Source: Geminicoccaceae bacterium (GTDB lineage: Bacteria; Pseudomonadota; Alphaproteobacteria; Geminicoccales; Geminicoccaceae). Taken from it: 64,000 bases of DNA. The notes beneath the pieces are model-generated. The model ran no database searches and was not told the origin of the DNA. It was given only the letters and a program-made list of their open reading frames with translations. This document shows, piece by piece, positions 36,035-44,753 of the stretch. Location: positions 248,001 to 312,000 of the forward strand of contig JANQPX010000053.1 of the NCBI GenBank assembly GCA_028285265.1, given 5' to 3'. Position numbers and translations under genes: made by a program. Position 1 is the stretch's first letter. Every line of letters starts with the position of its first letter.

Positions 36035-37381
36035 CTAACGTCTTTCCAAGACAACGCTTCGCTCACAAAGCGAGCTGTTTATATGGGGCATGAAGCCGGC
36101 ATTCGCCAGAGGTAAATCGGGACAAAAACGAAGATTGATCGCCGCTGGTGGCAGCTCATCTGAAAAGAGCCCAAGAGCCGGTACCGCGAGCAGGCGATCG
36201 CCTCGGTAAATTGACGGGAGGCGCGCCTTAACAGGCCCCGGTAAGGTTCGGGTTTTTTCCTTTAAGATCAGCGTGTTCTCAGCCCAACGTCCACAATCTC
36301 CTAGCGGTTTGACCGTCAGTCCATCATGCCGGGCCTTGAGGGTGATCCTGAAGTGGCTCTCCCAACGAAGCGGTTGCCCGTGAATGAGATCGACCGGGCG
36401 TTCGTTCAAACGCTCGCGACAGATCAGCCACTCACGGCGGTATCTGAGTATGCGGCAGCCGGCGAGGGTTCCTGACGATGGTTGTGTGTCCCCTGTCAGA
36501 TGCGTTTGACGCATGGTATTTACGAGCCGAAGGAGCGCACGCTTTCGAGGCGGGTAGGGGCGGCCGCCAACGGTGATGAGGAGCCTGACCAAAAGGTCAA
36601 TCGCGTCCCCTTCGGGTAGTGCCAGAAAGCCTTGCCGTTGAAGCCTGGCGAACCCAGCTGGATCGATCCGCACATTGTGAACGAGGGTCGTCGCGAGTCG
36701 TCGATCGGCGCTCGACCGGCGTTTCCCGTAGCGTTCAGCCTCATGGAGAAGCGCGTCGATATCCAGGTCGGTCTGACGAAGGCGGTTGCGTGTAAAGGCG
36801 GGATTGGCATTGGTCGGATCGTTGATCCAGTTTTGCTTGGCGGCTTGGAGACTGGCTTCTAGCGCAGACCTGTCAATGCCCAATAAGGGACGAAGCAGAC
36901 GAAGGCCTTGCAGTTCGCGAATCACAGCCATCGCAGCGAGGCCGGTATCACCACTCTGCCGTTCCTTTCTGATAGCAACGGTTTCTGCTTGATCGACGCG
37001 ATGGTGGGCTGTCATCAGGTGGAGGCAATGATGTTGTCGGCACCAGTCTGTCAAGAATGCATAGCGCGCTTCCCGGGCGCGGTGCTGGAGGCCGGATCGT
37101 GGTTTATTGCCAGTCCATGTGAGGACGTGATGCTCGATATGGTGGGCGTGAAGCCACCTGCCGGTTTGTCGTGCTTCGTCTGCTGAACTGGATCTCAACC
37201 CATGATCAACGGTCAGGCCGACGATGTGGCCTCCGCGTTGTCGTGCCCATCGGTTCGCGAGGAGGGTGAGCGCAAGGCTATCGGCACCCCCGGAGACCGC
37301 GATGGCTAAAAAGGGCGCGTCCTCGAACGGTTCAAGCACCGCCATGCAAGCGGCAAACGTCTGATCGTCGAGCGCTTCCAT
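36035..37381 (-). CDS. tilS: tRNA(Ile)-lysidine synthase
   Basis: Enzyme of 448 residues that converts C34 of the CAU-anticodon tRNA-Ile to lysidine, needed to read AUA codons. The N-type ATP pyrophosphatase P-loop is AVSGGADSLALT near residue 30, followed by GLTVDHGLRSSSADEA and MTAHHRVDQAETVAIR. A C-terminal tRNA-recognition domain is suggested by the length. It lies between cpoB and ftsH in the same direction. Confidence 0.94.
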   Translation of the reverse strand: MEALDDQTFAACMAVLEPFEDAPFLAIAVSGGADSLALTLLANRWARQRGGHIVGLTVDHGLRSSSADEARQTGRWLHAHHIEHHVLTWTGNKPRSGLQHRAREARYAFLTDWCRQHHCLHLMTAHHRVDQAETVAIRKERQSGDTGLAAMAVIRELQGLRLLRPLLGIDRSALEASLQAAKQNWINDPTNANPAFTRNRLRQTDLDIDALLHEAERYGKRRSSADRRLATTLVHNVRIDPAGFARLQRQGFLALPEGDAIDLLVRLLITVGGRPYPPRKRALLRLVNTMRQTHLTGDTQPSSGTLAGCRILRYRREWLICRERLNERPVDLIHGQPLRWESHFRITLKARHDGLTVKPLGDCGRWAENTLILKEKTRTLPGPVKARLPSIYRGDRLLAVPALGLFSDELPPAAINLRFCPDLPLANAGFMPHINSSLCERSVVLERR

Positions 37382-37470
37382 CGTTTTGGATGATGTCTTA
37401 GCGTTCTTGTTGCTGCGACCGCCTATCTTGGGCCAAGACCATGACAGTCTTCAAGCGATCTCCGGCGATC

Positions 37471-38445
37471 TTACCCGCATTGAGCGCGGGCGCGTTCTCT
37501 GGAGAGTGCTTGTTGGATATGAGCGGGTCGCTTGGGAAAGGCATTGTTCAGCTCGTCATAGGTGAGACAGGCTTTCTCTTGCTCACCGAGATTGGAGAGT
37601 GACATGCCCAGCTTCAAGAGATTGTCGATGGCCTTTGCCGAATCACTACCATAGCTGCGATAATTGCGGGCAAAGGCAGCTGCTGCTGCCGAGTAGTTCT
37701 GACGCACATAGTGAGTCTCGGCGAGCCAATAGGCAGCATTCGACGCAAGCTGATGGTCGGCATTAAGGTCGAGAAAGAGCTCAAGGCCACCTTGCGCGCC
37801 TTGATAGTCCCCAGCCTGAAGCAGCTGGACGGCGTTCTCATATTGTTGTTCCGGTGTCAGCGTGCTCTTTTCCGGCGCGGCAACGTCGGCTGGGTTGGGT
37901 CTCGGAAGATTGGCAAGAGCGCTCTCAGGCACACTGCCAAGGCTACCGTCGCCTGGGGCTTCGTTTTGGTCCGCCGCCGCTGTCGCGAGATCATTCAGCG
38001 CTTGCTCTGCCTGTCCGAGCTCGTTCGAAGGCGCAGGCGCCGTGCCGTCCTCTGCCACGTTCGAAGGGTTACCACCGCTTTGTTCAAACGCGCGCAGGCG
38101 TTGGTCAAGGTCTTCAATGAGTTGATCGATACGGCCATTGGTATTGCGTTGGTCGTATTCGAGCTGCTCAATTCGGCCGGTAAGCCGACGGATTTGCTCC
38201 TCCAGTCTACCGATATAAGCCTGTTCCCTCGCGCGCGCGGCCGGGTCTTGCTGCGCCTGAATCTGCTGGATGCCCGACGGCATGACGGCCCGAGCATCGA
38301 GAGGACTATTTTGAACCACGATAGGGGCCGCGATCGACGACCCTGGCGTTAAAGCCAAGCCCACAAGTCCCAAGGCCATTGGCAAGACAGCCTTGATGTC
38401 ACGGGGCGAGATGGCACGTCGCCGAGAGAGGCCCATTCGTGTCAT
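37471..38445 (-). CDS. cpoB: Cell division coordinator CpoB (YbgF)
   Basis: Periplasmic TPR protein of 324 residues that links the Tol-Pal system to peptidoglycan synthesis. A signal peptide ends near GSSIAAP. A trimerising coiled coil follows (about residues 65-105, EEQIRRLTGRIEQLEYDQ), then an acidic linker and three tetratricopeptide repeats beginning at PEQQYENAVQLLQAGDYQGA. The ATG at 38445 overlaps the pal stop by one base (TGATG), so coupling fixes this start over an upstream ATG at 38493 inside pal. Confidence 0.93.
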   Translation of the reverse strand: MTRMGLSRRRAISPRDIKAVLPMALGLVGLALTPGSSIAAPIVVQNSPLDARAVMPSGIQQIQAQQDPAARAREQAYIGRLEEQIRRLTGRIEQLEYDQRNTNGRIDQLIEDLDQRLRAFEQSGGNPSNVAEDGTAPAPSNELGQAEQALNDLATAAADQNEAPGDGSLGSVPESALANLPRPNPADVAAPEKSTLTPEQQYENAVQLLQAGDYQGAQGGLELFLDLNADHQLASNAAYWLAETHYVRQNYSAAAAAFARNYRSYGSDSAKAIDNLLKLGMSLSNLGEQEKACLTYDELNNAFPKRPAHIQQALSRERARAQCG

Positions 38446-38978
38446 CAGTTCGTGGCAGTCACGACGGTCACGGCCCGACGGTTCGCCGCCCATGCACTCT
38501 CATCGCTGCCTGCTTCCGCTGGACGTTCTTCACCATAAGAGATGGTGAGGATCTGATTGGGTGGAACGTTCAACGCCAGAAGATAGTTGCGGACGGCGGT
38601 CGCGCGACGATCGCCAATGGCAAGATTGTATTCGCGCGTCCCGCGTTCATCTGCATGACCTTCGACGGTGACCACCAAATTGGGGTACTGCCGAAGCCAG
38701 GCACCTTGGCGGTCGAGGGTCTCGGTGGCGACTGGGCTCAGCACGGCGCTGTCATAATCAAAGAACACGCGATCGCCAACCGAGAGCTCCAGCTCCTCTT
38801 GGGTGCCAGGCTGCGGCTGATCGGCAGACAGGCCATCACTGTTGATGGGGCTTTCGCTGGTGGCCAATTGCTGGCCTGCGCCCACATCGCCGTCGGCGCC
38901 GTAGTCGTAGTTGTCATTCGATGAACAGGCTGCAAGTAGATATGCAGCCGCTATCAGGGACGAAGAAATCCTTAGCAT
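38445..38978 (-). CDS. pal: Peptidoglycan-associated lipoprotein Pal
   Basis: Outer-membrane lipoprotein of 177 residues with signal peptide and lipobox AYLLAACSS (Cys near residue 18). The C-terminal OmpA-like domain binds meso-diaminopimelate through VFFDYDSAVLSP and EGHADERGTREYNLAIGDRRA. The start at 38978 gives the correct lipoprotein signal; a longer frame upstream does not. It pairs with TolB and is followed by the overlapping cpoB. Confidence 0.97.
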   Translation of the reverse strand: MLRISSSLIAAAYLLAACSSNDNYDYGADGDVGAGQQLATSESPINSDGLSADQPQPGTQEELELSVGDRVFFDYDSAVLSPVATETLDRQGAWLRQYPNLVVTVEGHADERGTREYNLAIGDRRATAVRNYLLALNVPPNQILTISYGEERPAEAGSDESAWAANRRAVTVVTATN

Positions 38979-39169
38979 CGATCGCTCCCTATCGGCATTC
39001 CAGTGCCTCGTGAGAAACAAACATCTAGCGTTTCCCAATGCCTCCAAGATCCTCAGACGGAAGCCTCCGTCGGTTCAAACTGCTTTCGACAAGCTGTCGA
39101 TGAGCAAGGTCATGGTGGCCATTATTAAATTCACATCGTGATTGCGCATTGTTGAATAGGCCGATGTGA

Positions 39170-40516
39170 TCACGGAATCAAGATTGACCAATCCGGATCA
39201 GAAGCATCCAGTGGCGTTGGCAGCTCGCGTTCATTGTAACCAGTGACGTCGATTGAGAAGAGCCGGATCCTATTGGTTGAATAGTTCTTGCGGCTAAACA
39301 GGATTACGCGGCCGTTGGGCGACCACGTCGGCGCCTCGTCGAGAGCGCTCCTTGTCAGCAGCCGCTCATCATTGCCGTCGGTCTTCATGACGCCGATATG
39401 AAAGAGGCCACCTTTGATTTTGGTGAAGGCAATCAGATCACCTCGCGGCGACCAGGCCGGGCTTCCATAATTGCCGCCGCCAAAGCTTATGCGTTTCGCT
39501 TCGCCGCCATCGACCGACATCGTGTACAGCTGGGGCGAGCCGGCTCTGTCGGAATTGAAGACGAGTTGGCGGCTGTCTGGCGAAAAGGAGGGCGAGGTGT
39601 CGATCGCCTGACTGGAGGTAAGCCGTCGTCGCTGGCTAACCGGTTGGCCGTTCTGCAGGTCGATTATGTAAAGATCAGTATTGCCATTCGTCGCTAACGA
39701 CATCGCGAGGCGTGAGCCGTCGGGTGAAAATTTTGGCGCAAATGTCATGCCGGGAAAATTACCGATCGGCTGTTCCGTGTTGGTCAGGAGGTTCCGCTGG
39801 TAGATCTGCGGCACCTGACTGCGGTACGCCATATAGGCGATGCTCGTGCCTTTGGGATCAAAGCGCGGCGTTAGCACCAGATCCCGACCATCTGTTAGGA
39901 AACGGTGATTGGCGCCGTCTTGATCCATCACGGCGATGCGCTTGACGCGGTCGAGGGTTGGGCCCGTTTCACTCACATAGACAATTTGGCTATCGAAGTA
40001 GCCGTCCTCGCCTGTGATGCGCTGATAGACGGCATCGGCAATACGATGGGCCACCCGGCGCCATTGATCGGCATTGGCATTAAAGCGAAGGCCGCGCATT
40101 TGGCTCGCTGCAAAAACGTCCCAAAGGCGAAACTCCACCGTCAGCTCGTTGGCGCCTTCGCCGGCGATGACCGTTCCGGTCACAAGTGCCTGCGCATTAA
40201 TTTGCCGCCAGTCGGCAAAACGCGGGAGATTTTGAAGCTCCTCGGGTGACTGGATGAAGGCTCGGCGATCAAGGGGTCGAAGCAGACCTGAACTTTCGAG
40301 ATCAGCGCTCACCACATCGGCGATATCGCGGCCAAGCTTCAGCGCTTCTGGATTGTTGCCGTACAATTCGCTGACAGCGATTGGCAAGGGTTCGACGATA
40401 CCCTCGGTAATGTCAATTTCGAGCTGGGCTGTCGCCGGTGCAGACGTGAGGAGGGGAAAAAATGCGATCAGTAACGACCATGACCATCGCTTCATAGCTC
40501 CCGTGCTCGATATCAT
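39170..40516 (-). CDS. tolB: Tol-Pal system beta-propeller protein TolB
   Basis: Periplasmic protein of 448 residues. A signal peptide is followed by an N-terminal alpha/beta domain and a six-bladed propeller built of WD40-like repeats (for example GSRLAMSLATNGNTDLYIID and SRQLVFNSDRAGSPQLY). Its first ATG overlaps the tolA stop (ATGA), supporting 40516 as the start; an internal ATG at 40495 would give a more compact signal peptide. TolB cycles between Pal and TolA during outer-membrane constriction. Confidence 0.96.
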   Translation of the reverse strand: MISSTGAMKRWSWSLLIAFFPLLTSAPATAQLEIDITEGIVEPLPIAVSELYGNNPEALKLGRDIADVVSADLESSGLLRPLDRRAFIQSPEELQNLPRFADWRQINAQALVTGTVIAGEGANELTVEFRLWDVFAASQMRGLRFNANADQWRRVAHRIADAVYQRITGEDGYFDSQIVYVSETGPTLDRVKRIAVMDQDGANHRFLTDGRDLVLTPRFDPKGTSIAYMAYRSQVPQIYQRNLLTNTEQPIGNFPGMTFAPKFSPDGSRLAMSLATNGNTDLYIIDLQNGQPVSQRRRLTSSQAIDTSPSFSPDSRQLVFNSDRAGSPQLYTMSVDGGEAKRISFGGGNYGSPAWSPRGDLIAFTKIKGGLFHIGVMKTDGNDERLLTRSALDEAPTWSPNGRVILFSRKNYSTNRIRLFSIDVTGYNERELPTPLDASDPDWSILIP

Positions 40517-41535
40517 CCGTTCACCGCGTCCTCTGGCCTAAACGTCATGACAATGTCGCGCCAGAGGTCGTATTTGTCCTCTGGCAGGTTGAGTTTGCCG
40601 CACCTATCTACCGCGCGGCGTGCACTTTCCGCAACGGTTCGATAGGTCGGGTCGGAATCGAGACGCGAACGGTCGACAATAGAGACCCGTTGCACTGTTC
40701 GGTCTGGGCGGACTTCAATACGAAGCTTGACCACCATGCCGAGAATCTTGTTGCCATCGATGCCTGCGGGCAGGGTCCAACAACGACTGATTTGCGATCG
40801 CAGACCGTCCACTTCACTGAAGGTCAAGGTGATCGCCTCGCCCGGAGCGCTGCTATCGGTGACGCCTGCACCGTCGACAATGCGGCCTTCGCCTTCCTGC
40901 TGATCATCTGCCTGAACCTTACGTTCGAGGTCCTCAACGCTCTTTAGGAGTGCCGCAAACTGATCTTCTTCCTCAGGTTCCGGCTCAGGTTCCGGCTCAG
41001 GTTCCGGCTCAGGTTCCGGCTCAGGTTCTGGTTCAGCTTCAGGACTTGCGATCTGCGGCTTTAGGGCAGGAACTGGCGGCGGCGCCGCCGTCTCCGGCTC
41101 GGGTTCTGGCTCCGGCTCGGGTTCTGGCTCCGGCTCGGGTTCTGGCTCCGGCTCGGGTTCCGGTTCTGGCTCGGGTTCTGGTTCTGGCTCGGGTTCCGGT
41201 TCTGGCTCGGGTTCTGGTTCCGGCTCCGGCTCGGGTTCTGGTTCCGGCTCGGGTTCCGGTTCTGGCTCGGGTTCTGGTTCCGGCTCGGGTTCCGGTTCTG
41301 GCTCAGGTTCTGGCTCCGGCTCGGACGACTTGGCAGCCTCCTGATCACGCAGGGCCGTCGCCGCCTGTTCAGGTGCTGCGGGTTGGTCTGTCGGGACGTC
41401 AAGATCGCTGACGAGCTCGACAACCACCGTCTCTTCGATCGCGGGTGGTGGTCGGCCAAACGAAGGCATGCCAAAGATAACAACAACCGCAAGGACGGCG
41501 TGTAAAGCGATGGAGGCTATGCCAGCGCCGCCCAT
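40513..41535 (-). CDS. tolA: TolA with very long Glu-Pro repeat
   Basis: Inner-membrane protein of 340 residues that spans the periplasm in the Tol system. One N-terminal membrane helix (about residues 5-24) is followed by a short linker. An uninterrupted Glu-Pro run (residues 72-148), a Pro/Ala spacer and a second, shorter Glu-Pro run (about 168-190) come next. The C-terminal domain (about 235-340) has the TolA pattern with SQISRCWTLPAGIDG and a late cysteine (DRCGKLNLP). In the usual TolA the middle domain is a long alpha helix; here a TonB-like extended proline-rich rod replaces it. It overlaps tolB. Confidence 0.9.
   Translation of the reverse strand: MGGAGIASIALHAVLAVVVIFGMPSFGRPPPAIEETVVVELVSDLDVPTDQPAAPEQAATALRDQEAAKSSEPEPEPEPEPEPEPEPEPEPEPEPEPEPEPEPEPEPEPEPEPEPEPEPEPEPEPEPEPEPEPEPEPEPEPEPEPEPETAAPPPVPALKPQIASPEAEPEPEPEPEPEPEPEPEPEPEEEDQFAALLKSVEDLERKVQADDQQEGEGRIVDGAGVTDSSAPGEAITLTFSEVDGLRSQISRCWTLPAGIDGNKILGMVVKLRIEVRPDRTVQRVSIVDRSRLDSDPTYRTVAESARRAVDRCGKLNLPEDKYDLWRDIVMTFRPEDAVNG
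41092..41322 (-). repeat. Simple repeat encoding (Glu-Pro)38 in tolA
   Basis: The 231 bases encode Glu followed by 38 Pro-Glu units without interruption. The DNA alternates GAG/GAA and CCG/CCA/CCT codons in imperfect 6- and 18-base units, so it is not a pure microsatellite but could still vary in length by slippage or recombination. A second block of about 11 units lies at roughly 40970-41035. The + strand reads as repeated GGTTCTGGCTCC-like units; plus-strand open frames here are artefacts. Confidence 0.9.
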
Positions 41536-41628
41536 CGGCTTCAGACCCGCTTCCGTTCCTGGTCGAACAGGCTGGTCATTGAGCGATGAGCCGGGGCGGG
41601 ACGAGAGGCCCTTTGGTTCAAGAGAGGA

Positions 41629-42111
41629 TCATTGCGTGCCATCGTCGGCCTCGATCGCGATCGGCGTTTGGTCCTGATCACGCAATTTGGTCACCAGGGC
41701 GACTTTCTCGATGCCAGCATCGTGGATTGTGCCCACGACCTCCATGACACGACCATAATCGATCACCCGATCACCGCGCACGAAAATGCGCGTCTCCGGT
41801 TTGGTCTCGAGAATGGCGAGTAGTCTCGGGCCAAGATCGTTGATGGCGATTTCCGAATCTTGAATCCAGATTCGACCTTCGCGATCGACGCTGACCGACA
41901 ATGGTTCATCTTGTCCAGGCAGGGGGCTGCTCGTTGCTTTGGGCAGATCGACATTGACGCCGACGGTCAACAGTGGAGCCGTCACCATAAAGACGATCAG
42001 CAGAACCAACATGACATCCACGAACGGCGTGACGTTGATTTCTGACATCGGCTTGGCCCGGCGACGGCCAACGCCTCGTCTCGTGGTGGTATCAGAGCTG
42101 ATGATAGCCAA
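41629..42111 (-). CDS. tolR: Tol-Pal system protein TolR
   Basis: ExbD/TolR-family inner-membrane protein of 160 residues. One membrane helix (about residues 27-48) contains the proton-conducting aspartate in NVTPFVDVMLVLLIVFMVTAP. A periplasmic domain follows, with VDLPKA and IFVRGDRVIDYGRVMEV. The N-terminal MSEINVTPF stretch is family-typical. It lies 2 bases after tolQ and about 90 bases before tolA. Confidence 0.96.
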   Translation of the reverse strand: MAIISSDTTTRRGVGRRRAKPMSEINVTPFVDVMLVLLIVFMVTAPLLTVGVNVDLPKATSSPLPGQDEPLSVSVDREGRIWIQDSEIAINDLGPRLLAILETKPETRIFVRGDRVIDYGRVMEVVGTIHDAGIEKVALVTKLRDQDQTPIAIEADDGTQ

Positions 42112-42113
42112 GG

Positions 42114-42863
42114 TCAGGCAGCCCTTGTCGCGTCATAGCCACCCTGGCCGTCGTCCAACTCACGTGAGAGCACGACCGTGAACTCGTCGGTAAAGGTGCT
42201 AACCCTGCCGGCGTAGCGATCAACATCACTGGACAGTTTATTGTAGGCGACCACAGCAGGGATGGCTGCGATCAGGCCGAAAGCTGTTGCAAGCAGCGCT
42301 TCTGCAATGCCTGGTGCGACCACAGCAAGCGTGGTGTTCTTGGTGAGTGCGATCGCCTGAAAGCTGCCCATAATCCCCCAAACCGTTCCGAAGAGACCGA
42401 TGAAGGGAGCCGTCGCACCGATGGTTGCAAGCGAACTGAGATGGCGTTCGACCAACTCGATTTCGCGCTCAGCGGTAAGTGACATAACTTTGCCGACACG
42501 TGTTAACAGCGCGGACGCGCTGCTCGCCCGGCTAGGGCGTGGTGCGTCGCGCCATTCTTCCATGCCAGCAGCAAAGGCAGCGGACATGGGATTATCGGGC
42601 TGGGTGCCAAGCCTGCGATAAAGGTCGTCAAGGGCGGCACCTGACCAGAATTCTCGTTCGAACACGCGGGCCCGGCTGTTCAAGCTTCGAAACCGCCAAA
42701 CTTTCTGGAAAATCACCGCCCAGGACCATAGTGACGACAGGAGGAGGATCAACATCACCCCCTGAACGACCAAGTCGGCCTGACCGACCAATGACATGAT
42801 GCTCATGCCGGTAGCCTCGTCGCCACCTAGGCCTGTTGTGGCGATGCTACTGTCTGCTGCCAT
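42114..42863 (-). CDS. tolQ: Tol-Pal system protein TolQ
   Basis: MotA/TolQ/ExbB-family proton channel protein of 249 residues with three membrane helices (about residues 30-50, 150-170, 185-205). Conserved parts are LSSLWSWAVIFQKVWRFR, ATIGATAPFIGLFGTVWGIM and GLIAAIPAVVAYNK. With TolR it energises TolA. AGGATAAC lies just upstream of the ATG. The ybgC gene precedes it with a gap of about 180 bases. Confidence 0.97.
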   Translation of the reverse strand: MAADSSIATTGLGGDEATGMSIMSLVGQADLVVQGVMLILLLSSLWSWAVIFQKVWRFRSLNSRARVFEREFWSGAALDDLYRRLGTQPDNPMSAAFAAGMEEWRDAPRPSRASSASALLTRVGKVMSLTAEREIELVERHLSSLATIGATAPFIGLFGTVWGIMGSFQAIALTKNTTLAVVAPGIAEALLATAFGLIAAIPAVVAYNKLSSDVDRYAGRVSTFTDEFTVVLSRELDDGQGGYDATRAA

Positions 42864-43042
42864 GCTGTTATCCTGTGCTCTATCACAGCCATCCGGCGGA
42901 CTTGCTCGGGTTTAGTGATTGTGAGGGAGCGCCGCATGAGCGAAAGCGGCAAGTCGAAAACGAAGCCGAGCCCAAGGTCCACGATCAAAAACGCATCTCA
43001 CCCGGAGGTGTCAAGCTCGAAGCTTGATACGACCGTCTTTCT

Positions 43043-43483
43043 TCAATTTCCAACCTTATATTGTTGCGAAAGCGCCTCAATCAACATCTTTGGGAGGCGA
43101 GTCGGTTTCATCTTATGGTCGATCATCGCGAGGCGAATTGCCATCGATACGAGAAGTATGTCGTCGCGATAGACATCTTGTTGGAGCGATATAGAGGCCG
43201 CCCGTATCGTGTCAACACGGGTTCTCACTTCGATCATATCGTCGAGCCTCGCCGGTCGGCGATACTCGGCAAGACAGCGCTGGGCCACGAAGCCGAGACC
43301 GAATTGATCGTTCGACGCGCGGCTTTCAAAGCCGCATTCGCGTAGCATTTCTGTACGCGCACGCTCGGCGAATTTCAGATAATTGGCGTAGTAGACAATA
43401 CCGCCGGAGTCTGTGTCCTCGTAATAGATGCGAATGGGGAAGCAATGCTGCCCAAGATGGTGGCCACTGGGCGCCGTCATCAA
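43043..43483 (-). CDS. ybgC: Acyl-CoA thioesterase YbgC
   Basis: Hotdog-fold thioesterase of 146 residues of the Tol-Pal cluster. The active-site segment is YYEDTDSGGIVYYANYLKFAERARTE with the catalytic Asp in EDTD. The rest matches the 4-hydroxybenzoyl-CoA-thioesterase-like pattern (VRTRVDTIRAASISL). Its ATG overlaps the ruvB stop (ATGA), connecting the Ruv and Tol gene groups into one likely transcript. Confidence 0.93.
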   Translation of the reverse strand: MMTAPSGHHLGQHCFPIRIYYEDTDSGGIVYYANYLKFAERARTEMLRECGFESRASNDQFGLGFVAQRCLAEYRRPARLDDMIEVRTRVDTIRAASISLQQDVYRDDILLVSMAIRLAMIDHKMKPTRLPKMLIEALSQQYKVGN

Positions 43484-44553
43484 GGATCAGCCTGGTCCGA
43501 ATCGAGATGGGCAAAGAGGTCATCATTGGCTGCGTTGCTCTTGGGAGGCACAAGCTTGAGATGCTCCCAGGCAAGGCGCGTCAGGAAGCGTCCACGCGGG
43601 GTGCGCTGCAAAAGGCCCTGTTGCAGTAAGAAGGGTTCCACGACTTCTTCCAAGGTATCGCGTTGCTCGGAGAGAGCGGCGGCCATGGTGTCGATGCCTA
43701 CAGGGCCGCCGTCATAGTTCTGGGCAATGCAGCGCAGATAGCGCCGGTCCATGCTATCGAGCCCGAGGCGGTCGACATCGAGATTGGTCAGGGCTTGGTC
43801 GGCAGTCGTCGAGTCCACAGTGTCGATGTTCGATACCGTGGCAAAGTCGCGGACGCGATGGAGCAGGCGTTTGGCGACCCTCGGTGTTCCGCGAGAGCGC
43901 CTAGCGATCTCGGCAGCGCCATCGCTGTTAATGCGCATGTCAAGCAGGCTGGCACCGCGAGTAACGATCTGAACCAGCTCTTCATGCGTGTAGAAGTCCA
44001 GTCGAAGGGGAATGCCAAAGCGATCACGAAGTGGCGTTGTCAGGAGGCCCGTGCGCGTCGTTGCCCCGACAAGCGTAAACGGCTGCAGATCAATGCGCAC
44101 CGAACGTGCCGCTGGCCCTTCGCCGATCATCAAGTCGAGTTGGAAATCCTCCATTGCTGGATAAAGAACTTCCTCGACAACGGGGCTGAGGCGGTGGATT
44201 TCATCGATAAAGAGCACGTCCCGCGGTTGGAGGTTCGTCAAGAGTGCGGCCAGATCACCAGCCCGAGCGATGACCGGACCGGATGTCATGCGAAAGCCGA
44301 CACCGAGTTCCGTTGCAACGATCTGGGCGAGCGTCGTTTTGCCGAGACCGGGGGGGCCTGCGAACAGTGTATGATCGAGGGCCTCTTGGCGTTGTTTAGC
44401 GGCTTCGATGAACACGCGGAGGTTCGTTCGCAACTGGGCTTGACCAATAAACTGGTCCAGTCGCTTGGGACGAAGCGACACGTCCGCGTCATCAGACGCG
44501 GCCGCCGGACTGATCAGCCTGCCATCGCCCGCTGATTCATTTGCCATTGCCAT
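43480..44553 (-). CDS. ruvB: Holliday junction branch migration helicase RuvB
   Basis: AAA+ motor of 357 residues. Walker A is GPPGLGKTT, Walker B LFIDEIHRLSP, sensor I GATTRTGLLTTPLRDRFGIPLRL, and the C-terminal winged helix has RTPRGRFLTRLAWEHL. RPKRLDQFIGQ at the N-terminus is family-typical. The start at 44553 or the next ATG two codons later is possible. About 196 bases separate it from ruvA, a wider gap than usual, filled by one short open frame. Confidence 0.97.
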   Translation of the reverse strand: MAMANESAGDGRLISPAAASDDADVSLRPKRLDQFIGQAQLRTNLRVFIEAAKQRQEALDHTLFAGPPGLGKTTLAQIVATELGVGFRMTSGPVIARAGDLAALLTNLQPRDVLFIDEIHRLSPVVEEVLYPAMEDFQLDLMIGEGPAARSVRIDLQPFTLVGATTRTGLLTTPLRDRFGIPLRLDFYTHEELVQIVTRGASLLDMRINSDGAAEIARRSRGTPRVAKRLLHRVRDFATVSNIDTVDSTTADQALTNLDVDRLGLDSMDRRYLRCIAQNYDGGPVGIDTMAAALSEQRDTLEEVVEPFLLQQGLLQRTPRGRFLTRLAWEHLKLVPPKSNAANDDLFAHLDSDQADP

Positions 44554-44555
44554 GG

Positions 44556-44753
44556 TTACGCTGCCTCATGCTGGCCCATCGGCCGCAGACCGGAGAGAAC
44601 GCGATCATACACAGGCGTTGGCGTATCGCCATACCCATGCTCGTCGCGGCGGACATCAGCTCGGTGTGGCTCAGTGACCTCCTGCCTCACCGCGAAGTCA
44701 GCGTCGTTCTGGCATGTCGCCACCTCTTGCCGTCGCGCGACGCCTTTGTTCAT
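44556..44753 (-). CDS. Possible small ORF between ruvA and ruvB, 65 aa
   Basis: This frame starts with an ATG that overlaps the ruvA stop (ATGA) and ends with a TAA 2 bases before the ruvB start, so it fills the space exactly. The product is polar and Arg/Glu/Asp-rich, with no signal, membrane segment or motif that I recognise. Gap filling with coupled junctions at both ends is suggestive, but longer open frames exist on the other strand of the same GC-rich stretch, so chance is possible. Confidence 0.25.
   Translation of the reverse strand: MNKGVARRQEVATCQNDADFAVRQEVTEPHRADVRRDEHGYGDTPTPVYDRVLSGLRPMGQHEAA

Noticed and set aside
40950..41411. Plus-strand frame encoding Val/Leu/Ala repeats
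   Set aside because: It is the complement of the Glu-Pro coding repeat of tolA and has no independent support.
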